DNA from: Agelas oroides
Lineage: Eukaryota; Porifera; Demospongiae; Agelasida; Agelasidae
DNA length: 64,000 nucleotides
Assembly (NCBI GenBank): GCA_949130485.1
Contig: OX422198.1
Location: 4,837,262-4,901,261, forward strand
Reading direction: 5' to 3'
Of this stretch, positions 15,101-24,457 are shown piece by piece. A program made the position numbers and the translations under genes. The notes under the pieces are model-generated. The model was not told the origin of the DNA. It ran no database searches and saw only the letters and a program-made list of their open reading frames with translations. Each line of letters starts with the position of its first letter. Position 1 is the first letter of the stretch.

Positions 15101-16651
15101 CAATGAATCGAACATGAATTAGTAACAACTCACAGGATTGGTGGTGTCAATATCACCTCTCGTGCCAAAACCTTTGCGGAACATTTTCTCCAGAAAAGTC
15201 ATCTCCTGCAAGAAAACACATAGTGTGTCAAGTGCAGTGTGTTGTTCTCAGGTTTAATTGGGGGACCCCCCAGGCATTGTGTACTAAAGCACAATGCCTG
15301 GGGGGACATTCTGCATGGGGGACCTCTGACACTGGAACAGCTGCAAGCATTCTGTACTTATGCTCACACTACATGGTGGGTCAACAGAGAACTTGAAGAT
15401 TGTTGAATCCCTTCAAAGTGCTACCAAACTACTTTTCACCTCTAATATGATATGCTATGCCTCCATAATATAAGCACAAACTTCTGACTTTTACAAGACA
15501 ACATTACCTTTTGCAGGAGGTGTGGTCGGCACACAAAAGAAATGGGTCTGGAAACCAGCCTGAACAAGCCTCACTCTGCCTATCTAACTGTTTTTCACTG
15601 AGGAATACAATTATCAGAACTCTTCGCTCTTCACACATGGACAGTCTCAGGATGTCCAACAGGAGGCTGCAAGTTTGCACACACATGCTCTGCTTTGTCT
15701 ACTTGCCTATAGTGTAGTATGCCAAAACAATGATTACTGTGTAGCTCTTCCATGGTTAAACCGTTTTACAACTATAAGTTATAGTCATAGCATGGTAGCC
15801 TGGGATTTATGGCCAATAACCACCGGAGTCCGAGGGCATAGCCCGAGGACGAGGGTTGGCTTATATTGTAAAACCATAATTCCAGGCTAGCTACAGTGCA
15901 GCATGCTGTGAGTTCTATATATCCACCTGGTTGGTTCTTGTTATTACTATACACACGATGTAGGTGTGCAAGACTTTAACTTTACAGTGTAGCATGCTGT
16001 GAGTTCTATATATCCCACCTGATTGGTCCTTGTGATTACTATACACACGAGGTAGGTGTGCAAGACTTTAACTTCACAGTGTAGCATGCTGTGAGTTCTA
16101 TATATCCCACCTGATTGGTCCTTGTGATTACTATACACACGAGGTAGGTGTGCAAGACTTTAACTTCACAGTGTAGCATGCTGTGAGTTCTATATATCCC
16201 ACCTGATTGGTCCTTGTTATTACTATACACACGAGGTAGGTGTGCAAGACTTTAACTTAACATGTTAATTTTCCACACAACTTGTTATAATGTTTACCTC
16301 ACGGTATTGCAATTGTATCCACCAATTGAAAGTTACAAGAAGTACAAATATCAGTGATATGCGCCGGTGAATATCAAAATATATACCCCAACTGTTAATA
16401 GTATACAAGGGTGAGTAGGATAGGTAAGTACATGTAACTTCAACACTCACCCTCAGAGGCCGGCCTTGTGCGATTGCCCACTTATGGATCACGTGCGGGC
16501 CTACTGCACCTAGTAATCTGTCACTAATCTGCCTTGACACGAGACTGGATATTGCAGACCGGTCGACCACTGACAGACTATACCTGTACAGTACAGGCTG
16601 TACTGTACTCAGCTCAGCTGACTGGCTGTCTGCATACAGCTGACAGGACAA
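120..16651 (-). CDS. Ankyrin-repeat protein gene, one repeat per exon; 3' part continues beyond left edge
   Basis: Exons in transcript order: 16651-16451, 15205-15134, 13831-13739, 11716-11618, 9313-9215, 7748-7650, 7365-7267, 4827-4729, 3864-3766, 3435-3337, 2164-2066, 255-120. All boundaries are AG/GT and the phases agree (0-0 throughout; the last shown exon ends in phase 1). The start is the ATG at 16651, giving a 67-residue first exon with no domain I recognise. The next two exons end DTTNP and DTTNE; the second (DIVRAAQNG...DALNAG) is already ankyrin-like. Eight 99-bp exons each give one 33-residue ankyrin repeat of the form DGxTALxxASxNGH..VVxxLLAxGAQPDHQ. The 255-120 exon is acidic (DVEPDEWLFGLDLLPG) and ends at a GTAAAA donor, so the gene goes on. 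Ankyrin arrays bind proteins; the partner here is unknown. The first exon and the 255-120 exon are the least certain. At least 431 residues are visible. Confidence 0.8.
966..1003. repeat. Short perfect hairpin
   Basis: ATTTTCGTGGTTT and AAACCACGAAAAT are inverted copies separated by about four bases. The hairpin is isolated, with no gene context beyond the ankyrin-gene intron. Confidence 0.6.
3900..4260. mobile_element. Diverged relic of the GGGGCGAGCC MITE family
   Basis: Contains degenerate versions of internal blocks of the family (TTCGTGAAATTTAAGGAACG; GGTAAAGGGTCAAGCATAAA; GATTCAGCTCATG). The termini are not recognisable. Confidence 0.35.
5399..6480. mobile_element. ~1.08-kb TIR element with TA target duplication, non-autonomous
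   Basis: The left end CAGTGCTCCAAAGCAAAAGA (from 5401) and the right end, ending TTGGAGCACCG just before 6479, are inverted copies of about 40 bp with a few mismatches. Each is flanked by TA. No transposase frame is visible inside. The CAGT-type end and TA duplication suggest a Tc1/mariner or pogo-like drive, by inference. The element lies in an intron of the ankyrin gene. Confidence 0.75.
6598..7081. mobile_element. ~485-bp MITE, family with GGGGCGAGCCTGAGCAAGC termini (copy 1)
   Basis: Starts GGGGGCAAGCCTGAGCAAGC and ends with the inverse form GCTCGCTCAGGCTCGCCCC. The interior shares long blocks with the copies at 47620-48099 and, inverted, at 9339. It has no coding capacity and lies in an ankyrin-gene intron. 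Confidence 0.75.
8511..8543. repeat. Perfect 15-bp inverted repeat, 3-base loop
   Basis: CTGAACATTAGGATG, TTA, CATCCTAATGTTCAG. It lies within an ankyrin-gene intron, right after a short direct repeat of 'agtgatatagcat'. The loop is too tight and AT-rich to suggest a specific function. Confidence 0.7.
9339..9755. mobile_element. MITE, GGGGTGAGCCTGAGCAAGC family (copy 2, inverted, right end missing)
   Basis: Begins GGGGTGAGCCTGAGCAAGC, 26 bp upstream (minus sense) of the ankyrin exon 9313-9215. The body matches the reverse complement of copy 1 (CACTAGTGGGACTGCATTGC; GTCACAGCAGCTACGGACCG) as far as about 9755, where similarity ends without the second terminus. A truncated copy. Confidence 0.65.
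10391..10512. repeat. Tandem repeat, ~30-bp GGGGCATTTATGGCTTAAAT units
   Basis: About four imperfect units of GGATGGGGCATTTATGGCTTAAAT. A compact CCACGGGTTT/AACCCGTGG stem follows at about 10580-10617; I could not assign it to any RNA family. Confidence 0.6.
12201..12847. mobile_element. 647-bp TIR element carrying a host-like coding fragment
   Basis: The left end TACCGTATAGCGGGAAATTT (12201-12239) and right end (12808-12847, ending ATTTCCCGCTATACGGTA) are inverted over about 39 bp with only two mismatches, and the outermost TA is the likely target duplication. The interior holds an ATG-led coding fragment and a splice-donor-like CAG/GTGAGA near 12547. There is no transposase. The copy sits in an intron of the ankyrin gene. 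Confidence 0.8.
12402..12547 (+). pseudogene. Captured 5' exon fragment, HIRAN-protein-like, inside the TIR element
   Basis: From the ATG at 12402 the frame reads MASFSVEAMV then RGYHVYKDIWTAA and hits TAG. This opening resembles the start of HIRAN-domain proteins that are multicopy in many marine invertebrates (recalled similarity to VRGYHVYxDIW, unchecked). The expected continuation (VGExLxC) is missing because of a frame disruption just after IWTAA. A CAG/GTGAGA donor-like junction ends the block. Probably a gene fragment carried by the element and not expressed as a protein. Confidence 0.45.
14720..15102. repeat. 39-bp minisatellite, ~10 copies
   Basis: The unit is 39 bp (TGTGCTTGTGCCAGCTAACT plus CATGCTCACCCAGCTCTAG) with only C/T and A/G interchanges between copies. 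Because 39 is divisible by three, several frames stay open on both strands, but the window shows no splice or start context that makes any of them a gene. It lies within an ankyrin-gene intron, 31 bp downstream (minus sense) of exon 15205-15134. Confidence 0.9.
15264..15303. repeat. Foldback with 16-bp perfect arms
   Basis: CCCCCCAGGCATTGTG and CACAATGCCTGGGGGG flank an 8-base loop. A partial extra copy of the GGGGGAC end follows to about 15330. Intronic in the ankyrin gene. Confidence 0.7.
15796..15889. mobile_element. Short foldback element, CCGAGGGC...GCCCGAGG core (degenerate copy)
   Basis: Starts TAGCCTGGGATTTATGG and ends CCATAATTCCAGGCTA. The core, GTCCGAGGGCATAGCCCGAG, is shared with the intact copy at 45062-45176. 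Confidence 0.6.
15893..16262. repeat. 92-bp tandem repeat, four copies
   Basis: The unit contains GTAGCATGCTGTGAGTTCTA, then TCCCACCTGATTGGTCCTTG, then a CACGAGGTAGGTGTGCAAG segment. The copies at about 15985, 16077 and 16169 are nearly identical, and the leftmost is more diverged. CCTGATTGGTCC carries an inverted CCAAT box in every unit, but there is no evidence that it acts as one. Confidence 0.85.
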
Positions 16652-16699
16652 AGAGCTGGTTTATCTGCTTTTGTAAGTTTAAAAGTGCTGTGTGTTCAT

Positions 16700-17665
16700 A
16701 GTGTACAGTGTTCCCCTCTCGCCCATACATGCCATAGATGTCCCCCGGACATTATTCACTGGTCCCCGTCCATAATTTAATATTCCCCAGTTAATAGTGT
16801 CCCAACGGACATTATTCAGAATATTGTCCCCCTAGGTCGGCTAGGACATTATTCACCGGTTAATAATGTCCCCCCTCAGTGAATATTATCCCCCCTAGAA
16901 CAAGGATGAGAACTGTCATCTGCGGGGATTCAGGTGGGAAGATGAGGTCATTTTGAAATAAGTAAATATTTTGGAGTGGCCTCACAAGCCACACAGGCCT
17001 GTGAGGCTGTGGAGTGTATGGCGTTCTTGGCACACGAAGTTCTCACTCAATTTATGCAGAATGTCTCCTAGACTCTTACCCTGGCCCTTCTTACCCTAGC
17101 ATTGCTAATGCAGGGAAAGAAGCCTAAAAAGTAAGCATTAGTTCTGCTGTTTCCGTGGATGACAGTTGGGTACGAGGCTAAGTGTATCTAGTCAAACCCA
17201 AGTTGGGTCTAGCCATGCGAGACTAAAGCGTATCCTTGCGAGCTGTATTTCACCTCGGAGTGTGGGTCATGGTGCTGTTGTCAGGACAATACAGCTTTAG
17301 TCTTGCATGGCTAGACCCAACTTGGGTTTGGCTATGCAAGACTAGATACACTTAGCCTCGTACCAGTGTTTGTCATCCACGGAAACAGCAGAACTAATCC
17401 TTACTTTTTAGGCTTCTTTCCCTGTGTTAACACTGCAGTGACAAAGCTTGGGTAAGAAGGGCCAGGGTAAGAGTCTATCCCGACTGCCAGTTATAATATT
17501 ATGAACTTAGCAAATATAAATACCAGGCCACCTTGGAAGTGCATGCACGAGGGGGGGCATTATTCACTAGAGGGGACATTGGTGAATAATGTCCAGGGGG
17601 ACAATATTCACTAGTGAATAATGTTCGGGGGGGGGGGGGGAGGCATTATTCACTCCGACACTGCA
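16700..17665. mobile_element. Composite element with repeated GGACATTATTCAC motifs at both ends
   Basis: Both flanks (16730-16890 and 17550-17660) hold multiple, mostly inverted copies of GGACATTATTCAC and GTGAATAATGTCC separated by C- or G-runs. The centre contains a separate long inverted repeat (17069-17477). This resembles a foldback-type element with subterminal repeats and a second element inserted in it, lying between two divergent genes. No coding frame. Confidence 0.55.
17069..17477. mobile_element. Long inverted repeat element, ~165-bp arms
   Basis: The left arm starts TAGACTCTTACCCTGGCCCT and the right arm ends AGGGCCAGGGTAAGAGTCTA. Within the arms, GGCTTCTTTCCCTG, CTGTTTCCGTGGATGACA and GACCCAACTTGGGTTTG all recur inverted, and about 70 bp remain as spacer. 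A transcript would fold into a long dsRNA hairpin. There are a few indels between arms. Confidence 0.85.
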
Positions 17666-17756
17666 GCGTGCCAGCATGAAACGTAAAAGGTTGTATATTT
17701 ATCCTAAATACCTGAGCGAGATCCAGCCTGAACTATGTCTTTCTTGTGCATAATGC

Positions 17757-17830
17757 CAGAGCTTCAGTGGCTCAGTTGGTAAAGAGCATCTGACCGACAC
17801 CCAGTTTCGAATCCTAGGTGGGTCTCAATG
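17757..17830 (+). other. tRNA-derived sequence (SINE head or tRNA pseudogene)
   Basis: A good internal A box (TGGCTCAGTTGG, 17768-17779) and B box (GTTTCGAATCC, 17804-17814) are present, with AGAGCATCTGACC between them. Only 24 bases separate the boxes, too few for a normal anticodon arm plus variable loop, so this is not a functional tRNA. A pol III promoter head of a SINE or a tRNA pseudogene fits. No clear 3' tail was found. Confidence 0.6.
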
Positions 17831-18398
17831 TCTTTTTTTGAAAACAATTGTGGTTGTGCTGCAATTTTACGATCTTGCAAGGCTAATTATTAGAGTAAGG
17901 CCATACCAATTTCATGTTTTGTCTCATGGGTACGGCAGTTTAATACCAAAGTAGTTTTAAATTTGTAAATTTATGGGTGTGGCTTGACCAAATCATGACA
18001 TCATTAGTTGCACATAAACTGCAGCTGGCTACAGCATGTGCGATTGCAGTTCAGGGTATCAAACAAATACTGAGCTTGCATTTTGTACCTATCAAAAAAA
18101 AGGGGATAAGTACCAGTAGAGTGCCACATCAAATGTATAAACATCCGAGCATTGGATGTAGTTACCACATGTCTGCCGACCCTTTGCTTCAGTTATTGCC
18201 CTTTTGGTTAATTTACTTAACTTCATATTTACAAATATAATTCGGCCACCCTGGCCACTCCCCGCAGCTGTCTTGCTTGTGAAACAAAATCAATTTGGTG
18301 TGGCCTAAATATCCTTGCTGGCAAGGTGTATACCAAAGTCAGTACAGTTGTGATTGTATTAGTTCATGGCTTTTCACATTATCTCTTTTCTGTTGCAG

Positions 18399-19846
18399 TG
18401 TGACTTGCCAGCCCTGTGGAAGAGCAAGGTTTAGAAGTAGCAACTAACAATAGAATGGAGTTTGCAGCTGGATCACCTCCACATAGTTTTGCAAACTGCA
18501 CCAATATTAGTGATCAAAATGTGAGGAACCTTGCTCTAGCAAGGGGGATCACTGGACTACTGTGTTTTGTACTCTGTGTACTAACACTCATCATTGAGTT
18601 GGTTCTTGCCTGTTGGAGGAGGAAGTTTCGAACCATCCTCCATCGCCTCTTCATCTATCTTACTGTTTCCACTGTAGCATACCTCTTTGTGCTTTCGCTC
18701 CACATAGAACACTATTTTCAGTATCCACACCAGCACAACTTCTGTATAGCAGTAGGTTTCCTGGACCAATACACAGGATCAGTACAGCTTTGTTTTACTC
18801 TTGGGGTCACAGCGTTCTTGTTCTACAAAGCCTTCAGTGGATGCCAGGGTAGAATCAAGCTACCATGTGTGGAAAAACGCTGTTGCAATCTCTGGCTTGA
18901 GTTGCTCTTTGTTGTCCTGTCATTTCTCACTCCACTGGCGTTTGATTGGATACCATTTGTACTTGTTCCTTATGGTGAAACAGGGCCATGGTGTTGGATT
19001 GAAAGTTTAGTTTCCAAATGTAAACTAAGCAACCAAGCATTCTTGGAGCAGATGATGTTATGGTATGTCCCATTTGGAGTAGTAGCATTCTGTAGTTTCC
19101 TACTTATTCTCGCGATGATAACGGTGTTTGTTTGGATGCGCTATCATGAGATGATCCGTGTTAGAATCAATGGTATAATCAAAGAACAATGTTTGTTACT
19201 TGGGTTTCTGGTAGTTTTTTGTATCTTGTGGCTCACTGAAGTGGTAACACGTCTCATACTCTATCACAACGAAAGCGCTTATGGACTTTGGGTAATCTAC
19301 GCCATATCCACTCCACTCAGTGGAGTGATCATCCCTGTCGGATTTATCTCGTACCTCCCCTGCAAGTTATACTGCAAGAATCACAAGAAAGGAAAAGAGC
19401 TTGATGGTACTGTGGAAGGAAAAAATGTGCAGGTGCCAGATCCCTCCAGTGTTACTACCAAAAATTGCGTCATTACCAGCAGTGATGGGCAACACAGTGA
19501 AGCAAAGCAGAAAAAGTGCGTCATTACCAGCAGCAACGGGCAACACAGTGAAGCAAAGCAGAAAAAGTGTGTCATTACCAGCAGCAACGGGCAACACAGT
19601 GAAGCAAAGCAGAAAAAGCGCGTCATTACCAGCAGTGATGGGCAACACAGTGAAGCAAAGCAGAAAAAGTGCGTCATTACCAGCAGCGACGGGCAACACA
19701 GTGAAGCAAAGCAGAAAAAGCGTGTCATTACCAGCAGTGACGGGCAACACAGTGAAAAGCAGACTAAGGAGAGTATGGAGGTTCAACCATCAGAGACACA
19801 ACCTCTCCTGGGACAAAGGGGTGGACACACCTATGCCTCTATGTGA
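18399..19846 (+). CDS. Seven-transmembrane receptor, cAMP-receptor/GPR157-like, with repeated C-tail
   Basis: The coding exon follows the acceptor TTTTCTGTTGCAG (exon from 18399). The ATG at 18455 is chosen because it aligns with the ATG of the downstream paralogue; this gives 463 residues. An N-glycosylation pair lies in the short ectodomain (NCTNIS, 14-19). TM segments lie at about 31-53, 63-88, 97-126, 146-172, 200-228, 246-270 and 275-302. C97 before TM3 and the C of GPWCWI (180) in the second extracellular loop should form the usual disulfide; WCWI is typical of the class E/GPR157 group (remembered, not searched). The tail has six 17-residue repeats (CVITSSDGQHSEAKQKK type) and an acidic dileucine ETQPLL near the end. 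The ligand is unknown. The 5' UTR exon was not located. Confidence 0.85.
19466..19770 (+). repeat. 51-bp coding minisatellite in the receptor C-tail
   Basis: Six tandem 51-bp units encode the 17-residue repeat. Differences are mostly silent or C/R and D/N changes. The paralogue at 22825 has only a single related segment (EHREAKQNK), so the array arose by expansion after the gene duplication. Confidence 0.9.
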
Positions 19847-20500
19847 CTCCCTATTTAACTCCTTGAATACTGACATGTAACTACATGACGCTTAATTTTA
19901 ATTGTTAGTATAGGCTTGACTAAATCAATTTGCATGATTTAAATCTTGATATTTTGTGACTTTTGTCCGTGTTTTTTGTTTCGTTTTGTTTTATTTTGAG
20001 GATAACCGCACCCCAAGTGGAAAGAAAACGGTGACTTGAATGCAGGTGACAAACCAGTTTGTCCTGTCTATATGGTGACTTGAATATGGGTGGACAAACC
20101 AGCTTGTTCTGTCTATTTACAAATTATTAAGGTACCTAGTGTGGAAGCCTAACTACAACAGGCAATTGTGGAACAGGAAATCAAAACCAGTTGATCAGCT
20201 GGTGTGTGTATTTGTGTAGCTGTAACTACACAAGGTTTCTGGACAAACAGGGACTAAGTGCACAATCCAGCTCTTAACATAAGAATAGCCATTGCATGTA
20301 GAGTCAAGTGAAGATTGACTCGCTACAATATAGTATTCTGCCTATACCGGTCACTTAGAAAAAGATGTAATTTAGGAAAGTGTCACTGATGGGAAAGAAT
20401 TCCCACTGGTCGCTCGTTGGAAAGAATTGGGTTAGCTACTCATGGGATAGAAATATGTGCTTTCATTGAACATAAAATGCCCTAAAGTATTGCACAACAT

Positions 20501-20760
20501 GAGGCCTTATAATTATAGAGGAAGAATTACGTCTTTTGCCTCAAAAGGATATTCCTGTAAATTATAAAATAATTGGCTATGAATCTCATTTACATTCTCT
20601 TTGTTATTACTTCACATCTAATGTAAAAGTTCCCCATATATACCGGCAAGGTACCCTTATATAGGGAAAGAATTACGTTCTTTGCCTCAGAGGTAAATCA
20701 AATCCCTGTGCATTCGTCACAAAATTGGCTATGAATCCATTTACATTCTTCAGAGTCAAC
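20501..20760. repeat. Imperfect ~100-bp direct duplication
   Basis: GAAGAATTACGTCTTTTGCC...ATTGGCTATGAATC (20519-20585) recurs as GAAAGAATTACGTTCTTTGC...AATTGGCTATGAATC (20659-20738), each followed by a TTTACATTCT block. Intergenic between the two receptors; no coding frame. Confidence 0.6.
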
Positions 20761-21119
20761 AGAGTGAGAGTATAAATTGTCAATATGAATCTCAGTAAGT
20801 TTGGTTCTTCATACAAACAATAAGTTAGTGTACAATCAACAAGGAGGAATCATAGTACATAAGGGAAATGCTGCATGGATCAATCATGATGAATGATAAC
20901 ATAGTGATAGTAATAAATGCTTGTAGATATACTTAACCCAACCAACGTTAGATGTACACTCAACATTTATCAGCTCTCAAATGAGGAAAACAACATCTTT
21001 ATCATTGGGGTGCATGTATACTATTTCACCATCAGAAGGAAAGTAAACTTCGTATTTGAGTGCACTGATGGAACTACAGTTGGAGGGGACAGACTCAACC
21101 AGTGTCCATCATAGTTACA

Positions 21120-22140
21120 ATTTTGCCAGTGAAGTACTGGTCAATGCCCGTGTCTTGTACATGAAACTCCATTTTTAACATTCTGCCCATCAAGGATATA
21201 TCTGGTGGCTTATAGGCAATTTCCTCACTGTTGGAAAAAAAAATACATGTAAATAGCTACATTTAATTTACTTAAAGCCCAACAATAACTGTTACCTGGA
21301 CTTTGATGTGTTTGCGTCCACAACATCATCATCACCTTCCATTACAGGTGACATGGTTTTAGCTTTCCTAGGTCTTGAACTTTTAATTAAGTAGCTACAT
21401 TATCTGCACATCTGTTTCTGTGTAAAATAATTTCATAGTATCAGCTTGTCTAGTTAAGAGAAGACCGAACACATGGCTTTAGTGATGTATAATGTTCCTA
21501 TATCACTTCTTCGTGTGCTTTCGAAGTGGCAGGATTTGTCAGGAGGTCCTTGAAGAACATTTGAATCTGGTTCACTCTGCAAATGCTCTGTTCTTTTGAA
21601 TTTTTATTATCTGGACATTTCCCCCATACATGATCAATCATGGGTGAGAAGTCTAGCTACATGCAACATTTGCGAGTGGGATGGTCGTAACCACCATAAA
21701 GCCCAATTCGTGAGCAGCAGACCAGTTAGCTACAATGGGTATCTATAAATTTTAAATTAGCATCTTCAACTGTAAAACCCTTCCAGTGACACAGCAGGGA
21801 CATCACCGCAGAGAACTTTAAACCACATTGTAGCCATTTGATTCACCAATATGTGAGGTTATTTTACTAAACACTGCCTTTTCACAGGGTTTATCAAATG
21901 AGTGTGCAATAATATACGGTCCCTGACATGTTGCCATGATCTCACCCAATGAATCTTACACCCTTGTAAGCGTTTTGCAGTGGCTTCTTTACCAATAGCC
22001 TCTCTGATTTCTGCATCACTCCGATCTGTAACAACTCCCAGAAGTGAATCTGCTGGACTAAACTCTGGATTGAACATCAGTGGGTTCATTGTGTGTATGA
22101 AGTGTATTTCACTTTCAGTTACTATTCTCTTCAGTCAATA
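21120..22140 (-). pseudogene. Decayed transposase-like relic (MULE-type, tentative)
   Basis: The best block is 22089-21859: FNPEFSPADSLLGVVTDRSD, then IGKEATAKRLQGCKIHWVRS, WQHVRDRI. A VTD near a later CKIHW-RS-R pattern resembles the DDE region of Mutator-like or FLYWCH-associated transposases (recalled, low certainty). Downstream on the same strand short pieces persist in shifting frames (MWFKVLCGDVPAVSLEGFY; GGYDHPTRKC; FKDLLTNPATSKAHEEV), separated by stops. No intact gene. It lies between the two receptors. Confidence 0.45.
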
Positions 22141-22439
22141 ATATTGTGCAAGCCTTCTATGTGATTGTTGGTGCGGCATGGGCCATCATAAGAGTAAGAG
22201 TAATATAGTTTGTTTGCAGCACTCTAGCATTCCGATGGGTTATGAGCAACGGGGGTCGAAGTAATTCTTTGATATTGATCTATAATGTTACTTTATGAAG
22301 TACCTTATCATGGATTCTTTGCGCTTGTGCATTGTATTTGTGTACACATCACCAGTAAGTACCGTGCACACTGCACTCATTACCTGTAAAATTGTTTTGG
22401 CTAAAGTTTTTCAGCTATAGTGTAAGGGTCACAAGCCCC

Positions 22440-22556
22440 ACCCACTATAAATCACGTGCACTCGTGGTCGTGCGCTCGTGCGCGTGCGTTCAGCTGATCT
22501 GTGTACAGCTGAGGTAGAGGCTGAGACTAAGTCTAAGGAGATCTGGTGCTGCCTCG
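22440..22556 (+). promoter_or_regulatory. Promoter and 5' UTR exon candidate of the second receptor
   Basis: TATAAAT (22446-22452) is immediately followed by the E-box CACGTG (22453-22458). A GC-richer stretch follows, and a non-coding exon could end at CTCG/GTGAGT (22556). The coding exon begins after the acceptor at 22769. The position of the start site is inferred. Confidence 0.5.
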
Positions 22557-22769
22557 GTGAGTTTGAAGTGATCCTGTACGTAGTCCCTATATTTGATAAA
22601 TGATGCAGCATGCAAGAAGATTATACTGCTGTCTACAGTCTATATTACTGGTAAATATGCTGTTTCCAGTCTTGTCTACAGGGCAAGCAGCACACCATCT
22701 CTCCACTGTCACTGAAGTCAGTAACTGTATTAGTTCACAGCTTTTCACATTATTTATTTTCTGTTGCAG

Positions 22770-23976
22770 ACCAGCCTACCAGCTCCACTGAAGAGCAAGG
22801 CCTTTAGACTTCACGGCAAGCAAGATGGAGTTTGAAGCTAGACAACCCCCACCCAGCTTTGCAAACTGCACCAATATTACCGATCAAAACGTGAGGAACC
22901 TTGCTCTAGCAAGGGGCATCACTGGACTACTGTGTTTTGTACTCTGTGTACTGACACTCATCATTGAGTTGGTTCTTGCCTGTTGGATGAGGAAGTTTCG
23001 AACCATCCTCCATCGGCTCTTCATTTATCTTACTATTTCCACTGTAGCATACCTCTTCGTACTTTCACTCCACATAGGACATTACACTCAATATCCACCG
23101 CAGCACAGCTTCTGCATAGCAGTAGGTTTCCTGGCCCAATACACAGGATCAGTACAGCTTTGTTTTACTCTTGGGATCACAGCGTTCTTGTTCTATAAAG
23201 TCTTCACCGTATGCCAGGACAGGATCAGGCCATTGCCCTGTGAAGGAAACCGATGTTACAGTCTCTGGCTCGAGGTGACCTTTGTTATCCTGTCGTTTCT
23301 CATTCCATTGGCGTTTGACTGGATTCCGTTTGTACTTGTTCCTTATGGTCAAACAGGGCCGTGGTGTTGGATCGAAAGTTTAGTTTCCAAATGTAAACTA
23401 AGCAACCAAGCATTCTGGGAGCAGATGATGTTATGGTATGTCCCATTTGGAGTAGTAGCATTCTGTAGTTTCCTACTTATACTGGCGATGATAACGGTGT
23501 TTGTTTGGATGCACTATCATGAGATGATCCGTGTTAGAATCGATGGAATAATCAAAGAAACATGCTTGCTACTTGAGTTTCTAGCAATCTTTTGTATCTT
23601 GTGGCTCGTTGAAGTGGTAACACGTCTCATACTCTATCACAATGAAACCGCTTATGGTCTCTGGATGATCTACGCCATATCCACCCCACTCAGTGAGATG
23701 ATAATCCCCATTGGATTTATCTCCTATGTCTACTGCAAGTTTCATTGCACAAATCTCACACCAGGACAGGAGCTCAATGGTACTATAGAAGAGAGAGCTG
23801 TGCAGGAGTCTGTTGGCGTCAATAAACCCAGTGTTGCTACTGCAGAGCCATTCCTTAGCACCAACGACCAGGAACACAGGGAAGCAAAGCAGAATAAGGA
23901 GAGTACAGAGGTCCAATCTTCAGAGTCACGCCCTCTCCTGGAACAAAGGTTCGGACAAGCCTGTAATTGTATGTGA
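22770..23976 (+). CDS. Seven-transmembrane receptor, paralogue of the upstream receptor
   Basis: ATG at 22825, 383 residues, single coding exon after CTGTTGCAG at 22769. It is nearly identical to the upstream receptor across the seven TM segments (LALARGITGLLCF; GPWCWIESLVSKC), with more change in the first intracellular and third extracellular surfaces. The ectodomain NCTNIT glycosylation site and the C before TM3/WCWI pair are kept. The tail is short, lacks the 17-residue repeat array, and ends with ESRPLL, the same acidic dileucine pattern as its neighbour. The duplication includes the intron just upstream (shared TTTTCACATTAT and TTTCTGTTGCAG) and part of the 3' flank (TTAATTTTAATTGTT). 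Function as a G-protein-coupled receptor is inferred from topology. Confidence 0.87.
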
Positions 23977-24457
23977 CTGTCAACTTAACTCCTTGAATAC
24001 TGATTTGGTGTGTGCTTACACACAGTGACACTTAATTTTAATTGTTTATATATGCGTGACTAAATCAATTTTCATGAATCAGACCCTGATGTGTTTCACT
24101 CAACGAATCAGACCCTGATGTTTTTCACTCATGTCGTTTTTGTTTTTTTCTAAGGCATTTGTTTATGTTCACTATTATGTACTCCTATAAATTGTTGCTG
24201 GTACTTCATATATTATGACTAAAAGTATACGGCCAATACCCAAGCCAATAACAACACAACACACAGTTTATATAATTATTACAACAGCATTCGATCTTGT
24301 TACAGAGGTCACAGTTCACAACTCACTAAAAGGGACTGTAACAAATAACATGTGACTGTTAGTTTGAAAATAATACCAAGTGAACACCAACTGACTGTAC
24401 ACAAACTGTTGCAATAACAATCATTGTCTGATGTGCCTTAGTTGTGATAATCTCAAA
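23977..24457. other. Intergenic spacer between the second receptor and SPG21
   Basis: Tail-to-tail spacer. It holds a short tandem duplication of GAATCAGACCCTGATG (about 24077-24134) and otherwise nothing I can identify. Confidence 0.6.

Noticed and set aside
14720-15102. CRISPR-like array
   Set aside because: Direct tandem minisatellite without unique spacers, in a eukaryotic intron.
14595-15122. Long frames on both strands (up to 175 codons) across the 39-bp minisatellite
   Set aside because: The frames are kept open by a repeat unit divisible by three; no start, splice or composition evidence supports a protein.
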